Below are positions 1 to 7,698 of a stretch of DNA of 64,000 nucleotides, in pieces. The notes below the pieces were generated by a model. The model searched no databases, was not told the origin of the DNA, and was given only the letters and a program-made list of their open reading frames with translations. The position numbers were made by a program, and so were the translations under genes. Position 1 is the stretch's first letter; each line of letters begins with the position of its first letter. Source of the stretch: Planctomycetota bacterium (GTDB taxonomy: Bacteria; Planctomycetota; GCA-2746535); NCBI GenBank assembly GCA_002746535.1, contig NVWA01000004.1:63400-127399 (forward strand). The letters run 5' to 3'.

Positions 1-551
1 AAACCTGGGAAGGTGGCCAAAGATTACCATGCATTATGCGTTGGCCAAGAAAAATAAAATCAGGTCTCGTCAATAAAGAAATCACCTCATCTATGGATTT
101 CTATAAAACATTCGCTGCCCTGGCAGGTGTAGAAATACCAACAGATAGAATTATTGATGGTAAAGATATTCGACCAATGCTTTTTAATGAGCCAGATGCC
201 AAAAGTCAATACGATGCTTTTTTTTATTATAAATGCAATGATTTAGAAGCCGTTCGCTCTGGAAAATGGAAGCTACATGTGTCAAGAGACAAAGTAAAGG
301 TTGAAGAATTATACAATTTAGAGTCTGACATAGGCGAACAAACAAACCTCTTTAATCAAGAACCTGAAATAGTCAAAGACTTAATGATAAAAATTAAAGC
401 ATGTCAAAAAGATATCGGTGATGAAGCCGCTGGTATAAAAGGGGAGAATATACGCCCTATCGGAAAAGTTGACAGCCCTGATACGCTAACTCACTACGAT
501 CCCGAGCATCCATACATTATTGCATTATACGATTTAAAAGAACGTGGTTAG
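1..551 (+). CDS. Sulfatase, C-terminal part (5' end outside window)
   Basis: This is the last part of a type I sulfatase (alkaline-phosphatase fold), which would hydrolyse sulfate esters, probably on polysaccharide. The frame is open from base 3, and the residues before the first ATG at 36 read TWEGGQRLPCI followed by MRWP. This is the usual EGG-R-P...RWP block in the second half of sulfatases, so the ATG at 36 is internal and the gene starts upstream of the window. The tail reads 'YDAFFYYKCNDLEAVRSGKWKLH' in shorter form (FYYKCNDLEAVRSGKWKLH), then an LYNLESD-GEQTNL block, both typical of the arylsulfatase C-terminal subdomain. The formylglycine cysteine lies off the left edge and cannot be checked. 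It converges on the minus-strand gene that ends at 617. Substrate unknown. Confidence 0.9.
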   Translation, partial: TWEGGQRLPCIMRWPRKIKSGLVNKEITSSMDFYKTFAALAGVEIPTDRIIDGKDIRPMLFNEPDAKSQYDAFFYYKCNDLEAVRSGKWKLHVSRDKVKVEELYNLESDIGEQTNLFNQEPEIVKDLMIKIKACQKDIGDEAAGIKGENIRPIGKVDSPDTLTHYDPEHPYIIALYDLKERG

Positions 552-616
552 GACAATTCACTTAATTAAATATATTCGCTTCATATGTCAAGCCTATGTG
601 CATATGTTAATTCCAC

Positions 617-1792
617 CTAAGCAAGAACAAGTTCATGTTCAACACCAAAGTAACACATTTCATCTACACTCATTGGTCTACTTGATTCACGAATAAAATC
701 ACCAATATAGGCTTCCTGCATTTCTAAAACAAAATAGTTGTACAATGTTTTTCTCCCAACTCTTGCTGTTGTATTTCTACCAGCAATTATTTTTTCTTCA
801 GCTTTACCAAGATCTAGTTTTAATAAGACGGCAGGAGCTCCTTGAACCCTTCCACAAGGCTTAGAGTCACCAATTACTTCAAAACATAAAAGTCTTTTGT
901 AATAGCCAACATGTCGAGGGTTAACCTCAATCAACATATGATCAGATGCAAGGTTTTTATATGCATGTATATAAACAAAGTTCATAAGATTTTTAATTAG
1001 GTTTCGAGAGTTCCTATAGCTTTCATCAACAACCAATCGAGTTATCTCCACCATTTTTTTATTTTGATTATTCAACTCACTTAATTCGTCTTTAAATATT
1101 TTCTGACAAGGAATATCGCCATGAACATTTGACACTACTGAAATAGAAGCCACAGAATTTCCATTTTCGTCTTCTGCTAAAAAAGTAATTGTATCCGGCC
1201 TTGCATCGTCACTATTAACAAATAATTTATTTCGATCTTGAGATGAATAGCCACACTGACCATATACTTTTTGAGATAATTGATAAACTTTCTCTCTATC
1301 AACTCGATTAGAAGCCACACTAATTCTAAAGTTGATCTTTTCAGATATCTCCCATTTTGGAGAACCAATTTCTACTTCTTCTTTTAATACCCATAGTGCT
1401 TGAGAAGTTGCTGAACGTTTTTTCTCTTTGATTTGATGCTTTTTCTCAATCTCATCTCGCACTTCAATTTTTTCACTCTTCAATACCTGTTTTAATTTTC
1501 CGCCTGAGAGAAAAATATCCTCTCTATCCTTTGCACCCAATTGAATTAAAAAATCATGAACAATACATTTATCAGATATAGAAGTTAACACTAATGAAAG
1601 ACTAACGACTAAAGCTCCCAAATTCCAATAAGGGTTGTACATACTCATGAGTAGAAAAATAGAAATTAAAAACCCACTGATTAGTCTTCCATATCTATCC
1701 ACACTCCAGTGACTAAAACTTTTAGACAAAGCTGCTTTAAAACCATTTAAATGATTGTTCAGTTTTGGGGTCTGAATCGCTGAAATACTCAT
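617..1792 (-). CDS. Membrane-anchored FeeM-type N-acyltransferase (DUF2892-like N-terminus fused to GNAT-like domain)
   Basis: A 391-residue protein with two parts. Residues about 30-95 look like the DUF2892/YgaP-type inner-membrane domain: a VDRYGRLISG start, two hydrophobic segments around 37-53 and 56-73, then a short LIQLGAKD stretch. Residues about 150-330 match the FeeM-like N-acyl amino acid synthase fold, with VYGQCGY, the VEITRLVVDESYRNS block, IEVNPRHVGYYKRLLCFE and the closing CGRVQGAPAVLLKLDL. Family knowledge: FeeM transfers a long acyl chain from acyl carrier protein to an amino acid. A related family is the acyltransferase associated with exosortase/PEP-CTERM systems, so that role is an alternative. 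The Shine-Dalgarno is GGAGAAAG just before ATG 1792. It is divergent from the sigma-54 activator at 2021 and carries a good sigma-54 promoter 41 nt upstream. Membrane anchoring is inferred. Confidence 0.75.
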   Translation of the reverse strand: MSISAIQTPKLNNHLNGFKAALSKSFSHWSVDRYGRLISGFLISIFLLMSMYNPYWNLGALVVSLSLVLTSISDKCIVHDFLIQLGAKDREDIFLSGGKLKQVLKSEKIEVRDEIEKKHQIKEKKRSATSQALWVLKEEVEIGSPKWEISEKINFRISVASNRVDREKVYQLSQKVYGQCGYSSQDRNKLFVNSDDARPDTITFLAEDENGNSVASISVVSNVHGDIPCQKIFKDELSELNNQNKKMVEITRLVVDESYRNSRNLIKNLMNFVYIHAYKNLASDHMLIEVNPRHVGYYKRLLCFEVIGDSKPCGRVQGAPAVLLKLDLGKAEEKIIAGRNTTARVGRKTLYNYFVLEMQEAYIGDFIRESSRPMSVDEMCYFGVEHELVLA

Positions 1793-1831
1793 TGTCTTTC
1801 TCCCATTAAATATCTGAATTAAATCTTCTAA

Positions 1832-1848
1832 TGCAAATCACAAGCCAA
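1832..1848 (-). promoter_or_regulatory. Sigma-54 (-24/-12) promoter of the acyltransferase gene at 617-1792
   Basis: Read on the minus strand the site is TTGGCTTGTGATTTGCA. The -24 GG and the -12 GC are both present at the required spacing, compared with the consensus TTGGCACG-N4-TTGCW; only two non-core bases differ. The last base of the -12 TTGC is 41 nt from the ATG, which leaves a leader of about 29 nt. A sigma-54 activator gene lies divergently next to it. Confidence 0.7.
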
Positions 1849-1926
1849 ATTTCAATAAATCGTAAGTTCCTAATTTTAAAAGAGTTATGATAAATGCTCA
1901 ACATTTAGCACTGGAAATAATTGACT

Positions 1927-1962
1927 TATATAGATCAATTAAAACTTAAATTGATCTATATA
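1927..1962. promoter_or_regulatory. Perfect 14-bp inverted repeat, candidate activator binding site
   Basis: The arms TATATAGATCAATT (1927-1940) and its exact reverse complement (1949-1962) are separated by 8 bp. The dyad centre lies about 100 bp upstream of the -24 element of the divergent acyltransferase promoter and about 60-95 bp upstream of the activator gene at 2021. That is the usual position of an enhancer bound by a sigma-54 activator. It could serve both genes, including autoregulation. Binding is inferred from position and symmetry. Confidence 0.55.
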
Positions 1963-2020
1963 GATTATTACAATTCCTAATATACAATAAGTAATAAAAA
2001 TTAAACCAAGGAAAGTAGCG

Positions 2021-4318
2021 ATGAGTTTTATTGATGCATGGTTAAATGAGGATCAAACAGCCATGGACAATCTCCTAAAAAAGAGTTCCAAAAATAAAAA
2101 ACTCCACCAAGCTTACGAGGCAATAATAAATTCCAACAATTCAGATTCATTGAAATTCAAATCGTTAATCAATGTTATTGAAGACCCACCTGATGACCTT
2201 GAAATTTATTCTCTTCTACTTTACTTAGCAGCAGACGTGGCCTATGCCACCAACAATTTTTCCGAATTAAATAGAATAATTCAAATCTATCAAAATCTAG
2301 ATCTTTCAAAAATAAAAAGCATATGTAAAAGTCTATTTTACTTATCATTAGCACGCCTAGAATTATCTAAAAATATGTCTGACCAACAACTTGAATCAGA
2401 AATAAAAGCAGAAAGTCTATATCCAAAAGGGTCAATACGGTGGTATAAAATGAAGGCGAAAGTGACCTTAGGATGCATACTCCACAAAAAGGAATACGAT
2501 ATTTCAAAGGCAATTAAAATATTAAAAGGATACCCTCAATTCTCTGAATCAACCTTTCCACCTGAATACCTTCAAGCAAGATATTATGAATCAATTGGAA
2601 AGTTATCATTGGCCTATCAGGAAATTAACAAGATTAAAAACATAGCCATATTTGGAAAGTTTGGAGAAAATATATTCTCACAAAAAGTAAAACTTTTGTG
2701 GAGAGCTGGAAAAATTGAAGAAGGTGATATAGAGCTAGAAAAATATTTGAACATGTACCCAGAATTAATCGGCAATAGATCCGGCAAGTTTTTATTAGCA
2801 GAAAGAAGCATGCTATTAAATGATTCAAATGGTACAAAACAGCATTTAAAGGAAATCTTAGCTGACAAAAAGGTTTTATCGCTTAGTAGATTTTGGGCGA
2901 ATTATTTATTGCTTTGCGCAGAGTTAGCTCAACGACAAACAGTATCCGCTCGCAGAATATTAAATACAATGGATCCAGAAGGAACCAATAAGGGACTTTT
3001 TACAGAGTGGGTAAGATTATATACTCAGGAAGACAATTACAGAAAAGCAGCCTATTATTTCAAGAAGATGCAAGAAGATCGTCCAAATTATCTTTTAGAG
3101 TTTCATTATGCTCACGAAATGAGAGCTTCACAGATCACAAAATTAATATTGACGATCAATGATGAAGAGTTCAATGAAGTAAAGAGTGTTATAGAAAAAC
3201 CACACTATAAAATCGATGACACTAAAGACTCTTTTGAAAATTTCATAGGAACCTCAGAAAGTATTAACACCGTAAAAGAAAACATACAGAAATATGCCAA
3301 TCAATCAGCACCCGTTTTAATTACAGGCGCAACTGGTACAGGAAAAGAAGAAACAGCCAAACTACTTCATAAACTTTCTGATAGGTCAAAAGAACCTTTT
3401 ATTCCTGTCAACTGTGGAGCCATATCCAACACCTTAATGGAAGCAGAATTATTTGGCTATAAAAAAGGAGCATTTACAGGTGCCATGAAAGATCATAAAG
3501 GTCTCTTTGAATCTGCAGGCAAAGGCACCATTTTTCTTGATGAGATCAGCTCTATGCCCATGCCCTTACAAGCTTCTCTTTTACGAGTATTAGAAAATAT
3601 GATCGTCAGACCAGTAGGAAGTACAAAATTTATTCCTATTGAGGCAAGAGTTATTGCGGCGACAAATATTAGCCTGGAAATATTATTAGAACAAAAAACA
3701 TTTCGCATGGATCTTTACTTTCGCCTTAATAGATTACAAATCAATCTACCTTCTCTTCAAGATAGAAGAGATGACATTCCTCTTTTAATTCAACACTTTT
3801 TGGGCCATCATTTTAATCTTTCAGACACAACCATAGATAAAAATTTATTGGATGCAATGCAAGAGCATTCTTGGCCTGGTAATATCAGAGAATTAAAAAA
3901 TGAAATCGAAAGAATGGCCATTATTACCGGCAATAATAAATTGATTACAAATGAGCTTGTAAATTTTAAGAGTTCCGAAATAAAAGAGAATATTGCACCA
4001 ATTGATATAAAACAAAAATCCTTCGTTTCAGATGAGAATAAAATCACTCCAATGACACAAGAAAATATTTATTCGCCACCTAATATCTCTTTAGAAAAAG
4101 GTGTGAAAAATTATAGCGAATATAGAAGGCAAGAATTACGACAATTATTCCAACAACACCGCTTATTAACACGAGCTATGGTTGTTCGGTTTTTAGGATG
4201 TGCTGCCAATACTGCTGCGAAAGACTTGAAGAGTTTAGAAACAGCAGGTTACTTAAAAAAGGTAATTCCTACCGATTCTCCAAGATCTTCCTATTACATA
4301 TTAAATGATAAAAATTAA
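2021..4318 (+). CDS. Sigma-54-dependent transcriptional activator with TPR-like N-terminus and winged-helix C-terminus
   Basis: A 765-residue enhancer-binding protein. Residues 1 to about 385 are helical repeats of TPR type with no receiver, GAF or PAS domain. The AAA+ domain follows: Walker A GATGTGKE starts at residue 436, the sigma-54 contact loop GAFTGA is at 483-488, and the Walker B FLDE begins at 505. The WPGNIRELKNEI block closes the AAA+ part. The C-terminus (about 690-765) does not look like the usual Fis-type helix-turn-helix. It looks like a winged helix that separates alleles by repeat turnover: LTRAMVVRFLGCAANTAAKD followed by a SPRSSYYIL end. A paralog of the same architecture lies at 44756-47101. 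The start ATG has AAGGAAAG in front of it. It is head-to-head with the acyltransferase gene at 617-1792, so that gene is the likely target. The signal it senses is unknown. Confidence 0.88.
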   Translation: MSFIDAWLNEDQTAMDNLLKKSSKNKKLHQAYEAIINSNNSDSLKFKSLINVIEDPPDDLEIYSLLLYLAADVAYATNNFSELNRIIQIYQNLDLSKIKSICKSLFYLSLARLELSKNMSDQQLESEIKAESLYPKGSIRWYKMKAKVTLGCILHKKEYDISKAIKILKGYPQFSESTFPPEYLQARYYESIGKLSLAYQEINKIKNIAIFGKFGENIFSQKVKLLWRAGKIEEGDIELEKYLNMYPELIGNRSGKFLLAERSMLLNDSNGTKQHLKEILADKKVLSLSRFWANYLLLCAELAQRQTVSARRILNTMDPEGTNKGLFTEWVRLYTQEDNYRKAAYYFKKMQEDRPNYLLEFHYAHEMRASQITKLILTINDEEFNEVKSVIEKPHYKIDDTKDSFENFIGTSESINTVKENIQKYANQSAPVLITGATGTGKEETAKLLHKLSDRSKEPFIPVNCGAISNTLMEAELFGYKKGAFTGAMKDHKGLFESAGKGTIFLDEISSMPMPLQASLLRVLENMIVRPVGSTKFIPIEARVIAATNISLEILLEQKTFRMDLYFRLNRLQINLPSLQDRRDDIPLLIQHFLGHHFNLSDTTIDKNLLDAMQEHSWPGNIRELKNEIERMAIITGNNKLITNELVNFKSSEIKENIAPIDIKQKSFVSDENKITPMTQENIYSPPNISLEKGVKNYSEYRRQELRQLFQQHRLLTRAMVVRFLGCAANTAAKDLKSLETAGYLKKVIPTDSPRSSYYILNDKN

Positions 4319-4326
4319 AGTGATGT

Positions 4327-5511
4327 TTATTCAGTAGTTATTTTGTAATGTTCAATTCTAGATCTAGAGGTTGTCGCAGAACCTTGCTTATCCATCTCAT
4401 CATAGACAACATAAATATCATCATCGACCGTTTGGGTCATGACTCTAAAAGCTTTATTTGACTCATTGATTTGAATAGTTTTTAACGACTTCCAATTGGC
4501 ATCATATATTTCAATGTAACTAGGACCAAGCTCTAGGCCATCTGGCCCACCCATATCACCTTCAAAGTTTTCCTTAGAATAGCCGACCACCCAAAGTTGG
4601 TGCTTTACATTAAATGAGGGTCCCGTTGGGAAATAAATATCAAGATCTTGTTCTGCAATATCTTTTGAAGAACCAGTAATAAACTTCATTTCCATATCTA
4701 CTCCAAAAGTAAATATCCCAATTCGATTTACGTTCCCGTAATCTTTATTGGCAGAGAAACTTTGAAGACGATCCTCGGTAAAACCCATTTGTCCTTTAGG
4801 AACAAAGACAACGCCAGTACCACTGTTAAAAGTTCCACCATCTGGATAAAGAATACCACTCTTTCCTAAAACTAAATCAGTAGAAATTTGATAAATTGAA
4901 GCACCCCAGTCTGTTTCAGGCACATCCCCTTTCTTATAATAAAATTGAGCATAGACACTGGTTCCATCATTGGTGAAGCCCATATCAAGTTGAGCTTCAA
5001 CTTCTTTATCGCCGACTCCGATAAACAAGGGTTCCGCCAAAAGAGTAAAAGATTTATCGAATTTTAAAATACCTCCAACTTCCTGACCTCTTATAATGGC
5101 AATCATGAAGATATTATCCCCTAATAAAGTAACTTTATGATCGCCCAAATCTCCTTGAAAATCAATTAAGGAACTAGTCGCGTTGACATCAATTGCGTAT
5201 TTTTGAGGAGTAAGCTCAACCAAATCGCGATCAAAGGTTTTATAATAAAGAGATTTATTTTCACTGATTGTATCAGCAGGTGCGATTTGATAAGTAGCAA
5301 TTAATGTTTGACCATCAACCATTATATTTGAAAAGAGACCACGACCTGAATCGTTCAAATCGATTGGCCCAGTTGTAAGCTTGAAGCTAAAACTTGTGGT
5401 AGCTTCTGTTGTTGATGTACTGCTACTATCGCTACTACTCCCACAACTAATTATTGTAAATGAAGAAAAACAAATAACTAACAACCAAATTGAAAAAGAA
5501 AGTATTTTCAT
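4327..5511 (-). CDS. Putative lipoprotein, unknown function
   Basis: A 394-residue exported protein. The N-terminus is a hydrophobic signal followed by a lipobox ending in IISC, then a serine-rich linker (GSSSDSSSTSTTEATT), as expected for a lipidated protein with a flexible tether. The rest alternates short hydrophobic strands with Asp/Gly-rich turns and contains repeated phrases of the type 'IFTFGVDMEM', 'LWVVGYS' and 'IYVVYDEMD', so a beta-propeller is possible. No catalytic motif is recognisable. It ends 9 bp from the stop of the sigma-54 activator on the other strand. Nothing in the neighbourhood shows its role. Confidence 0.75.
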   Translation of the reverse strand: MKILSFSIWLLVICFSSFTIISCGSSSDSSSTSTTEATTSFSFKLTTGPIDLNDSGRGLFSNIMVDGQTLIATYQIAPADTISENKSLYYKTFDRDLVELTPQKYAIDVNATSSLIDFQGDLGDHKVTLLGDNIFMIAIIRGQEVGGILKFDKSFTLLAEPLFIGVGDKEVEAQLDMGFTNDGTSVYAQFYYKKGDVPETDWGASIYQISTDLVLGKSGILYPDGGTFNSGTGVVFVPKGQMGFTEDRLQSFSANKDYGNVNRIGIFTFGVDMEMKFITGSSKDIAEQDLDIYFPTGPSFNVKHQLWVVGYSKENFEGDMGGPDGLELGPSYIEIYDANWKSLKTIQINESNKAFRVMTQTVDDDIYVVYDEMDKQGSATTSRSRIEHYKITTE

Positions 5512-5565
5512 AATAGTAAGAATCCAAACTAAATAATAATTTTGATTCTAAAATGAAACAAAAAT

Positions 5566-5625
5566 AAAGCTAGAACTATGCCTAGCTTTTTAAGCTACCA
5601 CTACTGGATTTCCGCCTTCGGCGGA
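5566..5625. other. Decayed tRNA-terminator relic with two hairpins
   Basis: Bases 5585-5610 match 5672-5697 at 23 of 26 positions. The matching stretch covers the terminator tail and the 3' end of the intact tRNA-Asn next door, through the shared ACTGGATT of the T arm. As in the intact copy, a hairpin precedes it (AAAGCTAG at 5566-5573 pairs with CTAGCTTT at 5582-5589). After the match the tRNA similarity stops, and a GC-rich hairpin follows (TCCGCC 5611-5616 / GGCGGA 5620-5625). It looks like the remnant of a tandem tRNA duplicate or an integration scar. Confidence 0.45.
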
Positions 5626-5646
5626 TAGGTGAACCTTTTTCGCCAC

Positions 5647-5678
5647 AAAAAAAAAGCCGGCGCAATGGCCGGCTTTTT
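5647..5678 (-). terminator. Rho-independent terminator of tRNA-Asn
   Basis: AAAAAGCCGGC (5651-5661) and GCCGGCTTTTT (5668-5678) form a perfect 11-bp stem around a 6-nt loop. On the minus strand the stem is followed by a run of T, directly downstream of the tRNA. Confidence 0.85.
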
Positions 5679-5681
5679 AAG

Positions 5682-5753
5682 CTCCCCCGACTGGATTCGA
5701 ACCAGTGACCAAGTGATTAACAGTCACCTACTCTACCGCTGAGCTACAGGGGA
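5682..5753 (-). tRNA. tRNA-Asn (GTT)
   Basis: On the minus strand the sequence folds as a complete 72-nt tRNA. The acceptor stem is TCCCCTG paired with CGGGGGA, the D arm contains GTAGCTCAGCGGTAGAG, the anticodon stem GGTGA/TCACT encloses the loop CTGTTAA with anticodon GTT, and the T arm contains CTGGTTCGAATCCAG. The discriminator base is G. CCA is not encoded. A strong terminator follows immediately. Confidence 0.97.
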
Positions 5754-6118
5754 ATATGAGACATTTTAGAGAATAAAATGACTCAAAATAGTGGCCGAAA
5801 TTTTACTTTAATTCGTGTATTGTAAACATTTTTCTCTTTAAAATCTGAAAATACATCCTTTTTAAAATGCCGGCAAATAATGGAATTAAATATAGTTAAA
5901 TTATCCAATGAAAAAGCTGTTTAGCTTTTAAAGGGCTTTTCAGCACCTTTTAAGCTAGTAAATTATTTTTAATGGATTCTCAAAAACAATCAATTATTGA
6001 GCAACAAACCCTCTCTTGAGGAGCTTTTTCATCATATTTTTAGTTCAATTTGACAAAAAATGGATAAACTATCGCGCCTTTTAAAGACTACACTAAGAAA
6101 TATAAAACCAAGTAGAGA
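5754..6118. other. Intergenic region upstream of the ketosynthase gene
   Basis: AT-rich sequence with no convincing gene. It holds a short perfect hairpin (AAAAGCT 5912-5918 / AGCTTTT 5923-5929) without a clear T run. A TTGACA is present around 6050, but I could not pair it with a convincing -10 box. Confidence 0.4.
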
Positions 6119-7357
6119 ATGAATCAACTTCCAAGAATTGTTATAACTGGCATTGGCTTAACGGCACCAAACGGCAATCAACTAGACGAATATAGAAATA
6201 ATATCCTCGCAGGGAAATCAGGGGTTACCACAATTGATACTCATTACATGGGTGAATTAATTGCTGGGTGTTGCGATTTCGACACATTCCAATACCAAAA
6301 GAAAAAAGAAGTAAGAAGAGGTACTCGTGCTGGGTCCATTTCCATTTTCTGTGCAAATGAAGCGATTAAAAATGCTACCATTCAATTCGAAAATATTGAT
6401 AAAAGTAGAGTCGGTGTTTATATAGGAATTACCGAACATGGAAATGTAGAAACAGAAAACGAAATTTATAATATATCCCAATTTGGTTATGACACTAAAT
6501 TTTGGTCACATCATCACAACCCTAGAACTGTTGCTAATAGCCCTGCTGGAGAAGTCACTTTAAATTTAGGGATTACAGGGCCACATTATTGTCTCGGTGC
6601 TGCATGTGCCGCAGGAAATATTGGACTAATTCAAGGGGCTCAAATGTTACAATTGGGCGAAGTCGATTTAGCATTAGCCGGAGGTGTATCAGAAAGTGTG
6701 CATACCTTTGGAATTTTTGCTGCCTTTAAAAGTCAAGGTGCCCTTGCTGAAAATGATGATCCTGAAAAAGCTAGTCGACCTTTCGATGTTGACCGAAATG
6801 GAATTGTTGTTTCAGAAGGCGGCTGCATCTATACTCTAGAAAGATTGGATGATGCGCTAAAAAGAAATGCACATATTTACGGCGAAATAGTTGGTCATGC
6901 AATCAACAGTGATGCCACAGATTTTGTTTTGCCAAATCCCAAAAGACAAGGCGAATGCGTACAGTTAGCTCTGAATAAAGCCGGTTTAACTCCGAATGAT
7001 ATTAATATAGTAAATACTCATGCCACATCAACTCCTCAAGGAGATATTCAAGAATGTGAAATGATTCGTAAGATATTTGGAAATAGTCCAAACACATTCA
7101 TCAATAATACAAAAAGTTTCATTGGCCATTGCATGGGCGCAGCTGGAACATTAGAATTAGCCGGAAATTTGCCCTCATTTGAGGATAATTTAGTTCATCA
7201 GACAATCAATGTTGATAATTTAGATCCAGCATGTAATATTCAGAACTTAGTTATAAATGAACCCAGAAAAGTTGATAGCGTCAATTATATTCTAAATAAT
7301 TCATTTGGAATGGTCGGTATTAATTCTGTGTTAATTATTAAAAATTATAAAGAATAA
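6119..7357 (+). CDS. Beta-ketoacyl-ACP synthase (FabF-like ketosynthase)
   Basis: A 412-residue thiolase-fold ketosynthase that would condense an acyl chain with malonyl-ACP in the cytoplasm. The catalytic triad is complete: Cys163 in GAACAAG, His301 in NTHATSTPQGD, and His337 in FIGHCMGAAG. Length and motif order fit the KAS I/II family. It is followed after 33 bp by an acyl carrier protein and then a CrtI-like flavoprotein, all on the same strand. This suggests a specialised pathway (polyene, ladderane-like or N-acyl lipid) rather than housekeeping fatty acid synthesis; no fabD, fabG or fabH is present. The start is preceded by a weak GTAGAG. Product chain is not deducible. Confidence 0.9.
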   Translation: MNQLPRIVITGIGLTAPNGNQLDEYRNNILAGKSGVTTIDTHYMGELIAGCCDFDTFQYQKKKEVRRGTRAGSISIFCANEAIKNATIQFENIDKSRVGVYIGITEHGNVETENEIYNISQFGYDTKFWSHHHNPRTVANSPAGEVTLNLGITGPHYCLGAACAAGNIGLIQGAQMLQLGEVDLALAGGVSESVHTFGIFAAFKSQGALAENDDPEKASRPFDVDRNGIVVSEGGCIYTLERLDDALKRNAHIYGEIVGHAINSDATDFVLPNPKRQGECVQLALNKAGLTPNDINIVNTHATSTPQGDIQECEMIRKIFGNSPNTFINNTKSFIGHCMGAAGTLELAGNLPSFEDNLVHQTINVDNLDPACNIQNLVINEPRKVDSVNYILNNSFGMVGINSVLIIKNYKE

Positions 7358-7390
7358 GAGTAATTTAATTCCAAGAAAGGTTTAAGTCAA

Positions 7391-7642
7391 ATGACAGAAG
7401 AAGAGGTTCGGTCAGCAGTTGTTAAAATCATTGAAGATGTTGCCCCAGATGAAGATTTATCAGAAATTGACGATAATAAAGCCTTACGTGATCAAATCGA
7501 ATTGGACTCAATGGATTTTCTAGACATTGTTATGGAACTAAGAAAACGTTACAGCGTTGAAGTCCCGGAAGCAGAATACCCCGAATTAAATTCTCTCGCA
7601 AGTTGTGTTACATATTTAACACCAAAATTAAAAGACAAATAA
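7391..7642 (+). CDS. Acyl carrier protein
   Basis: An 83-residue acidic four-helix protein with the phosphopantetheine attachment serine at residue 40 in ELDSMDFLDIV. It would carry the growing or finished acyl chain for the ketosynthase just upstream and perhaps for the FeeM-type acyltransferase domain encoded at 11768, since FeeM enzymes take acyl groups from ACP. AAGAAAGG precedes the ATG. Length and motif are standard for an ACP. A dedicated role is inferred from context. Confidence 0.92.
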   Translation: MTEEEVRSAVVKIIEDVAPDEDLSEIDDNKALRDQIELDSMDFLDIVMELRKRYSVEVPEAEYPELNSLASCVTYLTPKLKDK

Positions 7643-7698
7643 TTACTAGCAGCCGGCAAGCATTTAACTTACCGGCAACCTTAACTAAATAAATTAGC

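Noticed and set aside
5585..5697. Direct repeats at the tRNA as attL/attR of an integrated element
   Set aside because: The repeats are only 87 bp apart with nothing but a hairpin and terminator between them, so no element is present now.
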